A DNA stretch of 64,000 nucleotides from Fragum whitleyi. Its lineage: Eukaryota > Mollusca > Bivalvia > Cardiida > Cardiidae. The position numbers and the translations under genes were made by a program. The DNA is taken from positions 35,422,457 through 35,486,456 of the forward strand of contig OX411544.1 of the NCBI GenBank assembly GCA_948146395.1, read 5' to 3'. The stretch's first letter is position 1, and every line of letters begins with the position of its first letter. Shown here one piece after another: positions 12,101 through 20,172 of this stretch. The notes below the pieces were generated by a model that saw only the letters and a program-made list of their open reading frames with translations, had not been told where the DNA came from and ran no database searches.

Positions 12101-15100
12101 CCTCCTGAACCATTTGGCCGATTTCAATGAAACTTTACTAATATGTTCCTTGGGTGACCCTCTTCTAATGTTGTTCAAGAAATTTGGATTGACCCCTAAA
12201 TATGGGCGTGGCAGGGCATGGCTGATTTTGACCCGGAAATCTTTGAATGACATCTCCTCCTGAACCATTGGGCCAATTTTAGTGAAACTTTACCAGAATG
12301 TTCCTTGTGTGACCCTCTTCTAAAGTTGTTCAAGAAATTTGGATTGACCCCCAAATATGGGTGTGGCAGGGCGGGGCTTATTTTGACCCGGAAATCTTTG
12401 AACGACATCTCCTCCTGAACCATTGGGCCGATTTCAATGAAACTTTACCAATATGTTCCTTGGGTGACCCTCTTCTAAAGTTGTTCAAGAAATTTGGATT
12501 GACCCCCAAATATGGGCGTGGCAGGGCATGGCTGATTTTGACCCCGAAATCTTTGAATGACATCTCCTCCTGAACCATTGGGCCGATTTTAGTGAAACTT
12601 TACCAGAATGTTCCTTGTGTGACCCTCTTCTAAAGTTGTTCAAGAAATTTGGATTGACTATCAAATATGGGCGTGGCAGGGCATGGCTTATTTTGACTCC
12701 GAAATCTTTGAACGACATCTACTCCTGAACCATTGGGCCGATTTCAATGAAACTTTACCAGAATGTTCCTTGGGTGACCCTCTTCTAAAGTTGTTCAAGA
12801 AATTTGGATTGAACCCCTAATATGGGTGTGGCAGGGCGGGGCTTATTTTGACCCCGAAATCTTTGAACCTCATCTCCTTCTCAACCATTGGGCCGATTTC
12901 AATGAAACTTTACTAGAATGTTCCTTGGGTGACCCTCTTCTAAAGTTGTTCAAGAAATTTGGATTGACTATCAAATATGGGCGTGGCAGAGTAGGGCTAA
13001 TTTTGACCCTTTAATCTCTGAACGACATCTCTTCCTGAACCATTGGGCCAATTTCAATGAAACTTTACTAGACTGTTCCTTGAATACCCTCTTCTAAAGT
13101 TGTTCAAGAAATTTGGATTGGATGAGATATACTGGATCAATAAAATTCAGGTGAGCGGTTTAGGGTCATTCAGGTCCTCTTGTTTCAAAGTGATATCTTA
13201 ATAGTTTTCTTCCTTGTAATTTCACATATTAGTTAAATAAGTTCATTCCTTCATAAGTCAGTTTCAACTTAGAAAAAGTCTGAATTCCTTCTGAATGCTG
13301 TTCACTTTCATTACCTTCTATTTTCAATATCTCTCTTTCAAATCTTGATATTTTTAAGCCAGTGGAGCGATACAGGCCCTCTTGGGCCTCTTGTTGGAAA
13401 TGTCGTGCACAGGCTCAATTAAAATATTTTGCTACCACTCATGAATTTGGCGTCCAAGATCATAGGGCAATTACGATACATGTATTTGTAAATCGGCTTT
13501 TGGCGTTTGGTTTATTCTATATAGGACAGAGAGTGTGAAGTTTGTGGATGTGTTGTCTATATTCTGTCATAAAAAATATGAATGAGTAAAATGGATTTTT
13601 GTATAACCTTTCTCTTGCTTTTTTTAGCTCACCTGAGCACATCGTGCTCAAGGTGAGCTTTTGTGATCATTGAATGTCCGTCGTGCGTCGTGCGTCGTCT
13701 GTCGTGTGTCGTCCGTCGTCCGGCGTCAACAATCTTAGTGTTTACACTCTAGATGCCACAAAAATGGCCCAATCTTCATGAAACTTGGTCAGAATGTTGG
13801 CCAGGTCACAAGGATGAACCCTATTGAAAGTGGGAAGGATCCGTGCCATATCAAAGGAAAAGGGGCCATAATGACAATTTTCTTGTTTACACTCTAGAGG
13901 CCACAAATATGGCCCAATCTTTATGAAATTTGGTCAGAAGGTTGGCCAAGCCACAAGGATGATCCCTATCGAAAGTGGGAAGGATCTGTGCCATATCACG
14001 GGAAAAGGGGCCTTAATGACAATTTTTTGTTTACACTCTAGAGGCCACAAATATGGCCCAATCTTCATGAAACTTGGTCAGAATGTTGGCCAGGTCACCA
14101 GGATTAACCCTATTTAAAATGGGAAGGATCTGTACCATATAACGGGAAAAGGGGCCTTAATAACAATTTTCTTGTTTACACTCTAGAGGCCACAAATATG
14201 GCCCAATCTTTATGAAATTTGGTCAGAAGGTTGGCCAAGCCACAAGGATGATGCCTTTCGAAAATGGGAAGGATCTGTGCCATATCACGGGAAAAGGGGC
14301 CTTAATGACAATTTTTTTGTTTACACTCTAGAGGCCACAAATATTGCCCAATCTTCATGAAACTTGGTCAGAATGTTGGCCAGGTCACAAGGTTTAACCC
14401 TATTTAAAATGGGAAGGATCTGTGCCATATCACGGGAAAAGGGGCCTTAATAACAATTTTCTTGTTCACACTCTAGAGGCCACAAATATGGCCCAATCTT
14501 TATGAAATTTTGTCAGAATGTTGGCCAGGTCACATAGATGAACTCTATTGAAAATGGGAAGGATCTGTGCCATATTACCGGAAAAGAGGCCTTAATGACA
14601 ATTTTTTTGTTTACACTCTAGAGACCACAAATATGGCCCAATCTTTATGAAATTTTGTCAGAATGTTGGCCAGGTCACATAGATGAACTCTATTGAAAAT
14701 GGGAAGGATCTGTGCCATATCACGGGAAAAGGGGCCTTAATGACAATTTTCTTGTTTACACTCTAGAAGTCACAAATACTATCAAATTTTCATGAAACAT
14801 GATCAGAATAATGGCTTGGTCACCAGGATGAACCCTATTTAAAATTGGAAAGATCCATGTCATATCACAGGAAAAGGGGCCTAATTGTCTATTTTCTTTT
14901 TAGAGGCCACAAATATTGCCCAATCTTTATGAAACTTGGCCTGAATGTTGGCCAGGTCACATGAAACTTGTTTAGAAAAGGATAGAAATTTATGCAGTGA
15001 TCATAGAAATAGAGTTATGTTTTTCTTTGAAAAATTTAATGATCTTTCAAGTATTTAATTTTGCTAAGGGAGAAGTCAAAGAGACGAAGGTGAGCGATAT

Positions 15101-17964
15101 AGGACCATCATGGTCCTCTTGTTTTGGAATTGCTGCTGCACACAAAGTATTTGCACAAATTGTAGACTAAGACCAGCCTGCAAAGGTGTTTAATCTTGGT
15201 ACACACTGCTTTCTATTTAACTTTGTGGGAAAAGGGGGGTAAAATTTCAAAATAAAATGGCAATTTGTTTGATACAAGCCAAGCAGGGCTAGCTCAGATG
15301 ATACTACATAGGGGTGTCAATCCTGGGTATTGAGTTTTAACCCTGACTCAGTAAGTTTTTATTGGACACGTAACAAAAGCAATGTGACACAAGTCATTTT
15401 TAGCTCGGCTGTTTTCGGAGAAAACCCGAGGTATTGCTATAGCCTTGGTGTCGTCGTCGTTGTCGTCGTCGTCGTCCTGCGAAAACTTTGACATTTTGTT
15501 ATAACTTTTGAATGGTAAGTGATAGGGCTTTTATATTCCACATGATGATTGCCTGGGACAAGGCCTTTCTGTTGGTACCAAGTTCAAGGTCATCAGATAA
15601 GGTCAAGGTCATTTCTCAAGGTCAAACTTGTGAAAAAAATGCAAAAATTTTGACAAATTGATGTTACTTTTGAATGTAAAGTGATAGGGTCTTCATATTT
15701 CTCATGATGATTGCCTGGGACAAGCACTTTCTATTGGTACTAAGTTCAAGGTCATCAGTTAAGGTCAAGGTCATTTTCCAAGGTCAACTTTGTGAAAAAA
15801 AAATGCAAAAAACCTTGACATTTTGAGATAATTTTTGAATGGTTTGTGATTGGGCCATCATATTTAATATGATGATTGCCTTGGACAAGTCCTTTTTGTT
15901 GGTCTCAACTTCAAGGTCATGAGTCAAGGTCAAGGTCATTTTTCAAGGTCAAATTTGTGAAAAAATGCAAAAATTTTGACAAATTGCTGTTACTTTTAAA
16001 TGGTAAGTGATAGGGTCTTCATATTTCTCATGATGATTGCCTAGGACAAGCACTTTCTGTTGGTACCAAGTTCAAGGTCATCAGTCAAGGTCAAGGTCAT
16101 TTTTCAAGGTCAAATTTGCGAAAAAAAGCAAAAACTTTGACATTTTTGTAATATCTCTTGTTCCGCTGAAGGCATTCACATGAAACTTGACCTTTTCTTC
16201 CAATGGGGGATAACTTTTGAAACATTTTCTGCAAATTATGTCCCTTTTTCTACTTAATTTTTTTTCACAATCCATTAGCTATTTTACCATCCAGCACTTA
16301 CAGCCGAGCGTAGGCACCCGTAGGCGGTGCTCTTGTTCTCCTACCAATTTGGGTATGTAATGTAGTACGCCTAAATTGGATTAGCAACTGGTGGTTCTGA
16401 TGAAATGTTTTGGTTGTACAAAGTAGCCTTGGATATCATGCAGTTCTCTTAAGCCAGCTTTATTTTGACAAAAATATGTTTGATCAATTTTCTACATATA
16501 CATTATATTATATCCATTATAGTTAGTAATTGATTTAGATTTAGGGAGTGTTGTGAGTTTGATCTCATTTGATAAATATTTCTAACTCAAGAATGACTGG
16601 TTAATTGTAAACCTATGTGGATTAGCAACAGGAGGCTTGGAAGTAGCACCAGTGTCAGAATTTCAGTAATCCATTGTAAGGTACTACATCCTAAGCAATT
16701 TGACTGAAAATTGATAAAAGTGGCATTAAATCTCATACCATCATGTCATGTAATGTTATATTTTGTTATGTTACATGTCAGGAGCACTTTGAGAAGTTGA
16801 CAAGAACTAAGATTAAGAAGAAGAACAAAACAGATGTTATACCAATAGAAAAGATTATACAGCGTCATGCAGGTGTATTAGGTTTGAGCGCATTTGTGCA
16901 GGCGTACCCGTACAATGTTCCTGATTGGATGCCACAGATCTTAATGACCCTAAGTGACCATGTGAATGACCCTCAACCAATACAGGTAATTTATACTGGC
17001 TATCTCATTGATCTTGACAAGAAAATTCATGAGAATCAATGAAATTGTACTTAGTTTTAAATGAAAATTGTTTGTTTTAGTGTAATATTGATTTTTCTCA
17101 CAAAACCATTCTTGTTCTCTATCAGCATTGCCCCCCTTCTATGGTTGGTACCTTACAAAAGAATCATTTCAAATACCAAAAAGTAACTTTTTCCCCAAAA
17201 ATTCCCAATTTACCAAGGTCGAGGACCTTTCCAAACTCTTTTAAAGTTAAAATTAACAATCAAACATGTTGTTCTCAGGTTGATTTAAATTTGAATGTCT
17301 CAAGAGGCAAAGAAAATATCTAATACTTATTCTTGTAGTGAATTGTACACAATGATAAAGATGTTGTCCATTATGATAAGTTTTTTCACCAATTTTCTTG
17401 AAAAAAAAAACTTTATGCCTGGTTTTGGATTCTTTCTTAAACCCCTGAGAAAAATGCCTTCTATGATTAACAACCACCAGAGAAAACCCCGCATTACTCA
17501 TGTGTAAGATAATATTCTATATTCTAATATTATGGTGATTTTTAATATCTGAACTTTGTCTAGATTAAAAAAGTAATTTACTTAGCCAAGTTTTGCTTGA
17601 AATAACTTCAATTCTGGACTAGAGCCTAAAAAAAATCTCATCAAAGATCCAATATATATCTTTCATTAAGTGAACACCAAAATCTGCATTTACCACAGTG
17701 CTTTAGAAAAAAATATAAAGAAATACCTGTACAAGAATTTATTAACTTAAATAATTTCCTTTAACTTCTTTCAAATTTGACTAGTTTAGAATTGATAATA
17801 GGGTTAAAAGCTTTATTATCTTTTTTCAGATGACTGTAAAGAAGACATTGTCTAACTTCCGACGGACTCATCATGATAATTGGCACGATCATAAACTGCG
17901 TTTTACGGACGATCAGTTGGTTATATTGACAGACTTGTTAGTGTCGCCTAATTATTATGCATGA
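40..17964 (+). CDS. PSME4: Proteasome activator complex subunit 4 (PA200/Blm10 family), C-terminal part, nine exons
   Basis: Coding exons join as 40-171, 1558-1715, 2738-2845, 5316-5392, 8763-8891, 9126-9278, 10463-10537, 16782-16985 and 17830-17964; all have AG/GT borders and compatible phases. The product is about 390 residues, roughly the last fifth of a protein that is about 1840 residues in vertebrates; upstream exons lie off the left edge. I recognise it from family-specific stretches: [58 protein letters not shown] [18 protein letters not shown], and [18 protein letters not shown], with the C-terminus NYYA. Known for the family: a HEAT-repeat solenoid caps the 20S proteasome, and the terminal Hb-Tyr-X motif (here Tyr-Tyr-Ala) docks in an alpha-ring pocket; the nuclear form is linked to acetyl-histone turnover and DNA repair. 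The tail is intact, so I infer a functional gene. The acidic linker encoded by exons 1558-1715 and 2738-2845 is the least conserved part. Confidence 0.93.
172..748 (+). other. PSME4 intron, no recognised element
   Basis: AT-rich sequence with short imperfect inverted repeats (for example gaatgac/gaatcattctc near 374-395). I see no coding signal or known repeat. Confidence 0.5.
749..1043 (+). mobile_element. Degenerate one-monomer Helentron-type element (same family as 15401-16337)
   Basis: The left end TAGCTTGGCTG, followed by tttttggagaaaatctgagg, matches the left end at 15401. The right end, cagctgaacattgcgcctgt then a ctcttctt tail, matches the right end at 16301. Only about one internal monomer is left and the termini have decayed. 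Confidence 0.65.
1055..1219. mobile_element. Stem-loop MITE, GTAGTGGACCCG family, copy 1
   Basis: The arms atctgtaatagttccacaac and the reverse complement of its far end (ttatggttcaactacctta) face each other across a central aatgaaatcatta loop. The same roughly 160 bp hairpin recurs at 30665, 33382, 41028, 45459, 53232 and 53757. Confidence 0.75.
1220..1557 (+). other. PSME4 intron, no recognised element
   Basis: AT-rich intron sequence without a recognisable repeat or gene. Confidence 0.45.
1558..1715 (+). CDS. PSME4: PSME4 coding exon with duplicated donor
   Basis: The acceptor is gatatttcag. The first base completes the Ser codon left by the previous exon, giving [15 protein letters not shown] chose the donor aaatg|gtaaac at 1716 because it leaves phase 1, which the next exon (ga gaa gcc) requires. 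A second identical donor 74 bp downstream (1790) gives phase 0 and would shift the frame. The open frame itself runs on to a stop at 1886-1888, so retention would add a short different tail. Confidence 0.82.
1692..1845 (+). repeat. 74 bp tandem duplication across the exon 1558-1715 donor
   Basis: A block including caacatcaaaatgaaggaaa and the donor gtaaac occurs twice, offset by 74 bp, with moderate divergence in the second copy. The first copy spans the exon end and the start of the intron; the second lies wholly in the intron. Confidence 0.85.
1846..2466 (+). other. PSME4 intron with an A-rich open frame
   Basis: A 114-codon open frame at 1937-2281 starts at TTG, is Lys/Asn-rich and resembles nothing I know. 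It lies in an intron and its composition matches its surroundings, so I do not call a gene. Confidence 0.45.
2467..2718. mobile_element. MITE with AGCCTGYGCATGACATTTCC termini, copy 1
   Basis: The left end gagcctgcgcatgacatttc is the inverted counterpart of the right end ggaaatgacacgcacaggct. A central hairpin (cagtctgtgcagctgcacag) is shared with copies at 10845, 52978 and 57485. Confidence 0.8.
2738..2845 (+). CDS. PSME4: PSME4 coding exon (acidic linker), start of a 101 bp repeat array
   Basis: The acceptor is ctatacag and the donor aaaacag|gtaggc. It enters in phase 1 (g + ga) and leaves in phase 1 (aca g), reading [18 protein letters not shown] and then an acidic/basic stretch ending KSLIRLCKT. 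The 3' 60 bp and the downstream intron are the first unit of the array at 2784-3289. Confidence 0.82.
2784..3289 (+). repeat. 101 bp x 5 tandem array carrying the exon end and 5' splice site
   Basis: Units start at 2784/2785, 2885, 2986, 3087 and 3188, with ggtagaaaaccacc near each start. Each unit holds the last ~60 bp of the exon plus ~40 bp of intron. The donor cag|gtagg is intact in units 1, 2 and 5 and changed to cagatagg in units 3 and 4. Units differ by a few substitutions. Confidence 0.92.
3290..4100 (+). other. PSME4 intron with element fragments
   Basis: It holds a half arm of the GCAGTTGTAACTGCC palindrome (about 3318-3362, acagttacaattgttttgca) and a probable Helentron-type fragment from about 3524 (aaagtagagggggtatattg, then a short gtcgtctgtc run) to about 3791. 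That fragment ends in a hairpin atgttttataaacat followed by ctcttgtt. Confidence 0.55.
4101..5203. mobile_element. Palindromic MITE (GCAGTTGTAACTGCC family) split by a nested insertion
   Basis: The left arm 4101-4134 (gcttgaaacagttataactg) and right arm 5160-5203 (cagttacaactgttttgccc, then tgagccattgag) are the two halves of the palindrome seen intact at 23868, 28230 and 41168. A 1025 bp element separates them. Confidence 0.78.
4135..5159. mobile_element. TIR DNA element inserted in the palindrome
   Basis: The perfect 13 bp terminal inverted repeats are TTAGGGGTGAAAC and GTTTCACCCCTAA. The hexamer tagtca flanks both sides (4129-4134 and 5160-5165), extendable to tagtcatt/tagtcatta with shared end bases, so the target-site duplication is 6-8 bp. 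An 8 bp duplication with this kind of terminus would suit a hAT-like non-autonomous element. A minus-strand 82-codon frame (4725-4973) looks unconserved, and I see no transposase motif. Confidence 0.75.
5316..5392 (+). CDS. PSME4: PSME4 coding exon
   Basis: The acceptor is ttatcttacag and the donor ccaatt|gtaagt. It enters phase 1 and exits phase 0, reading [20 protein letters not shown] then FHLLPI. This is the helix pair following the linker in PA200. Confidence 0.88.
5597..7274 (+). mobile_element. Helentron-type (pearl/DINE-1-like) element, 156 bp monomers
   Basis: In order: the left terminal repeat AGTCCCCCACCGG (5597-5609), a (TCCG/TCTG)n microsatellite (about 5640-5712), about 9.5 tandem monomers of 156 bp (landmark cttgtccgga at 5873, 6029, 6185, 6341, 6497, 6653), the inverted counterpart CCGGTGGGGGACT (7228-7240), a hairpin gtattgc-atc-gcaatac (7244-7260) and a cttgtt end. 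Asymmetric terminal repeats plus a 3' hairpin are the known marks of Helentron-associated non-autonomous elements. It has no coding capacity. Confidence 0.85.
7275..8175 (+). other. PSME4 intron, no recognised element
   Basis: Probably decayed transposon sequence (gtacaaagtttcaagtggat near 7735 resembles Helentron monomers), but nothing can be bounded. Confidence 0.45.
8176..8252. repeat. Hairpin element with GTACTCATTTGAAT arms
   Basis: The arms tgttgtgggtactcatttga and tcaaatgagtacctgcaaca are near-perfect inverted copies around an aataatctcgaagagacc-type loop. A related hairpin lies at 51968-52045. Confidence 0.75.
8253..8762 (+). other. PSME4 intron, no recognised element
   Basis: AT-rich intron with a polypyrimidine run before the acceptor at 8762; nothing else recognised. 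Confidence 0.5.
8763..8891 (+). CDS. PSME4: PSME4 coding exon
   Basis: The acceptor is tatgtttcag and the donor aaaaca|gtgagt; phase 0 at both ends. It reads [20 protein letters not shown] then [20 protein letters not shown]. This aligns with the [20 protein letters not shown] region of vertebrate PA200. Confidence 0.92.
9126..9278 (+). CDS. PSME4: PSME4 coding exon
   Basis: The acceptor is tattttcag and the donor ttagag|gtaaac; phase 0 at both ends. It encodes the diagnostic [19 protein letters not shown] and ends LICDEKLE, matching the SSSWHARYTVLTYLQTMVF region in vertebrates. Confidence 0.94.
9365..9690 (+). mobile_element. MITE with TATCTTAT...AACATCCCGTATG, about 320 bp, copy 1
   Basis: Shared blocks are gtgataacatcccgtatg, aacatcgacgaaaacaag, an internal hairpin gataattgtcgaggc/attatcaattctt, and an end with cgttagatattttttctcat. 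Copies occur at 26815 (inverted), 45940 (inverted) and 63110. No coding capacity. Confidence 0.78.
9812..10065 (+). mobile_element. tRNA-derived SINE, copy a
   Basis: The head gccaccgtcatagggcagtt followed by actgtcaatctggag and ggttctatccc mimics a tRNA with A box, Asp-like loop (CTGTCAA) and B box. The body includes gctggaggctaggaaaggat and gtgagagaaattccaggaat, with a tail near caatataactgaaaaactg. Confidence 0.85.
10463..10537 (+). CDS. PSME4: PSME4 coding exon
   Basis: The acceptor is aaaccttcag and the donor atgctt|gtaagt; phase 0. It reads [20 protein letters not shown] then DKDML, matching [18 protein letters not shown] of vertebrates. Confidence 0.94.
10596..10745 (+). mobile_element. 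tRNA-derived SINE, internally deleted copy b
   Basis: It retains the head (attgcagtttgtagcgcttc, then agattgtcaatcaagaggtc) and the tail (ttagatgctccagcccctgc, then aaaacccaattca); the central body is missing. Confidence 0.7.
10845..13418. mobile_element. MITE (AGCCTGTGCATGACATTTCC family), copy 2, split by a Helentron-type insertion
   Basis: The left part 10845-11060 opens with gagcatgtgtatgacatttc. The missing end, ggaaatgtcgtgcacaggct, is found at 13396-13415, directly after the inserted element. Internal sequence (agactccggtcagactctgc) matches the other copies. Confidence 0.75.
11061..13395 (+). mobile_element. Helentron-type element, 155 bp monomers with 620 bp higher-order repeat
   Basis: The left terminus is TAGCTCCACTGGC (11061-11073), then a gtccgtcc run, about 12 monomers of 155 bp (ttgttcaaga at 11241, 11396, 11551), the inverted GCCAGTGGAGC (13358-13368), a hairpin aggccctcttgggcct (13374-13389) and CTTGTT (13390-13395). 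Blocks of four monomers (620 bp) repeat almost exactly: segments at 11448, 11741 and 11758 recur at 12068, 12361 and 12378. Short frames on both strands are just translations of the monomer. Confidence 0.88.
13625..15123 (+). mobile_element. Helentron-type element, ~145 bp monomers
   Basis: It has TAGCTCACCT (13625-13634), a hairpin gagcacatcgtgctc, a (gtcgtgc)n-like microsatellite, about eight ~145 bp monomers (ttgtttacactcta near 13883, 14028, 14172, 14318), the inverted AGGTGAGC (15088-15095), a hairpin aggaccatcatggtcct (15101-15117) and CTTGTT (15118-15123). Confidence 0.86.
15401..16337 (+). mobile_element. Helentron-type element, ~162 bp monomers
   Basis: It has TAGCTCGGCTG (15401-15411), a (gtcgtc)n microsatellite (15449-15477), four ~162 bp monomers (gatgattgcc at 15544, 15706, 15871, 16032), the inverted CAGCCGAGCG (16301-16310), a stem gcacc/ggtgc, and cttgtt (16332-16337). 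Degenerate relatives lie at 749 and 32400. Confidence 0.86.
16615..16741 (+). mobile_element. Degenerate SINE 3' fragment, copy c
   Basis: Weak but ordered match to the SINE body and tail: gattagcaacaggaggcttg, aatccattgtaaggtactac, gactgaaaattgataaaagt, then ggcattaaatctca. Confidence 0.5.
16782..16985 (+). CDS. PSME4: PSME4 coding exon
   Basis: The acceptor is catgtcag and the donor atacag|gtaatt; phase 0. It reads [20 protein letters not shown], then [20 protein letters not shown] and ends [10 protein letters not shown]. It contains the PA200 RHAGVLGL and VPDWMPQIL blocks. Confidence 0.95.
16986..17829 (+). other. PSME4 last intron, no recognised element
   Basis: AT-rich unique-looking sequence. 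Several short frames (17141-17507) are unsupported. Confidence 0.5.
17830..17964 (+). CDS. PSME4: PSME4 terminal coding exon
   Basis: The acceptor is ttttttcag. It encodes [18 protein letters not shown], then [20 protein letters not shown] and TGA (17962-17964). The closing Tyr-Tyr-Ala is the Hb-Tyr-X proteasome-docking motif known for PA200/Blm10. Confidence 0.96.
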   Translation: MTVKKTLSNFRRTHHDNWHDHKLRFTDDQLVILTDLLVSPNYYA

Positions 17965-18230
17965 TTTTATAGTTTTAATGACTTCATAATGGGTGTTATA
18001 ATTTTTGCCAATACCAAAAGGTAATCAAAATGTGTGTTATAGAAGAAGAGAGAGCAAGCCCCGCCTTAAGGAGAAAGACATTAGCAAAACACTTTAGAAA
18101 TGATACCTCTCTTTGCACTAATTTACACATGGAAAGTTGTGTATCATTTCAAAACCTTGGTGAAATGTTTTTTGTATCCCAAATGCCAGAATATACATAA
18201 ATAAAAGTGGTATAATCTAGATAGTTGGGG
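17965..18230 (+). promoter_or_regulatory. PSME4 3' UTR with polyadenylation signal
   Basis: A canonical AATAAA occupies 18200-18205, about 235 nt after the stop. The cleavage site is not determined. Confidence 0.6.
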
Positions 18231-18343
18231 TGTTTGTAAGCGTCAGATTGATGTAATAATAAATCTAATAAATCAACAGTTAAGGGTTGTCAAAAGATCA
18301 AAGTTTTAACCCTTCTCATGCTGTTTTTAGCCAATGTCTATTG

Positions 18344-18377
<34 letters not shown>

Positions 18378-18637
18378 AGAGTTAAATGCCACTTTCAACA
18401 TTTTCTCAGATATACTGCAGTGGCTTGAGCACCTAACAATGGATTCCTGGTATTTTCTCTCACCAGTGCAACCATCACATCCTTTCCTAGTTTCCAGCTA
18501 CTATCTCGCAAAGGTCTACGATTATCAACCCTTAGGTAATAGACAAATAGTGGGAAAGAATGAGTGCCACCTTTTGAGATTGAACCAGGGACCTCTAGAT
18601 TGACGGTCCGATTGACCAACTAGGCTATGACGGTGGC
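18344..18637 (-). mobile_element. tRNA-derived SINE, copy d
   Basis: Full-length inverted copy. A (gatt)n tail lies at 18346-18377, then the body (gcacctaacaatggattcct) and the head complement (ttgaaccagggacctctaga ... ctatgacggtggc). Confidence 0.88.
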
Positions 18638-18699
18638 CCAATGTCTATTGTACACTAAACTTTTGCAGACATCCTGAGATGGATGGCATAGGGCAAAAC

Positions 18700-18760
18700 A
18701 TTTAATACTGCCTATATGATTATAGGCAGTTAAAACTTTTGCACTAAGCCATTCGAGATG
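18700..18760. repeat. GCAGTTGTAACTGCC palindrome, short degenerate copy
   Basis: It reads actgcctatatgattatagg, then cagttaaaacttttgcacta and agccattcgaga, the core and one arm of the palindrome family. Confidence 0.6.
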
Positions 18761-18965
18761 TGTAGTTAAGATTTTAGCATACACTGCCTGATTTCTGCTT
18801 AGTTATTGTAGGAAAACCTTAAGCCAGACCAGTTTTAATATAAAATTTGTTTATAGGCAAAATTGAATTCAGCAGGATAAGGGTTAATGACCTGAAGACT
18901 GGTGTTTTTACACGCCTGTTGAAAGGCAGGAAATATTGGATCACCATCTACCTATCGCTGTGGGG

Positions 18966-19560
18966 CAGGCCCCCCCCCAAAGTAGAGAGGGTATATTGGT
19001 ATCACCATGTCTGTCCGTCCGTCTGTAGACCTTTTCGTTTCCGGAATCTAACTCAAGAACCAAATGGCCTAGAATTATGAAACTTTATGTTAATGTTGCT
19101 TATGACCCAAGGAAGTGCCCTATTGTTTTTGGGTAACATAGGTCAAAGGTAAAGGTCACAGTCATCAGTCAAAGGTCAAGATCACAGTCAATTTTTGTTC
19201 AATTTTCATTTCCGGACTCTAACTCCAAAACCAAGTGACCTAGAATCATGAAACTTTATGCAAATACTGCTTATGACCCAAGGAAATGTCTTATTGTTTT
19301 TGGGTCACATAGGTCAAAGATGAAGGTCACAGTCAATATTCTCCAATTTTTGTTTCCATACTCTAACTCAAAAAACAAGTGACCTAGAACCATGAAACTT
19401 TATACAAATGTTGCTTATGACCCAAGGAAGTGCCCTATAGCTTTTGGGTCACATAGGTCAAAGTTCAAGGTCACAGTCACCCTTTGTTCAATTTCCGTTT
19501 CCTGACTCTAATTCAAGAGACAAGACACCTACAATCTTGAAACTTTATGCAAATGCTGCA
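18966..19560 (+). repeat. ~145 bp tandem monomers, probable Helentron-type element (right end not found)
   Basis: The left end ccccaaagtagagagggtat is followed by gtccgtccgtctg and about four monomers marked by gacctagaatcatgaaactt near 19067, 19239, 19383 and 19526. The first interval is longer (about 171 bp) because of an internal duplication. The stretch up to 20107 holds nothing else I recognise. Confidence 0.65.
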
Positions 19561-20104
19561 TATGACCTCAATATCTGTTACAAACACATCCTGCACTAAT
19601 ATCACTTCCATATTGACAAAGTGCTTGTTTGGTGTATAAGTCGGCTCTGCGACAATTCTAGTTTCTCTTTGTTGTTGCATTCTATACTTGGGCATCCAGC
19701 ACTACAAGCGTATCTTGTGACAATTTTTCTACCTTGTTCAATAGTGATCTGATAATGATAGTGCTTTTATTTACATAAGATATAGGTGTATGTCAGTTCT
19801 GTTTTAGTAGTTGGCATACAAAAAAATCAAATCCGAAGTAATTATAGAATTAAAAGTAAATGAAAATGTTTTATGTGTTAAAAAACCTTCATAGTAATTG
19901 GAAAAATTTATTCTTGCTTAACTCATTCCAATTTTCAAATTTTGAGAGCGGTCCAAATTTAAAGAGGAACCATATAAGGATAAAATCTGTGAAACCTTCC
20001 CTTGTCCTAGTATTTATTTTGTGTATAGGAAAGATAATTCATTACAAGCAATTTCTTCTTTTCATGCCACCACATCAAAAGAATGGGGCAAAGTATTTTA
20101 CAAA

Positions 20105-20172
20105 ATCGAGGGTTCAGTGCAAGACAGTACTAAGTGTATATACAATGTATATACACTTAGTACAGTCTTGAG
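20105..20172. repeat. Near-perfect palindrome hairpin
   Basis: The arms caagacagtactaagtgtat and atacacttagtacagtcttg flank a short atacaatgt loop. A diverged relative is at 48030-48092. Confidence 0.8.

Noticed and set aside
11448..13014. Many overlapping 62-82 codon frames on both strands with similar sequences (for example [20 protein letters not shown])
   Set aside because: They repeat every 155 or 620 bp and are translations of a non-coding tandem monomer in a Helentron-type element.
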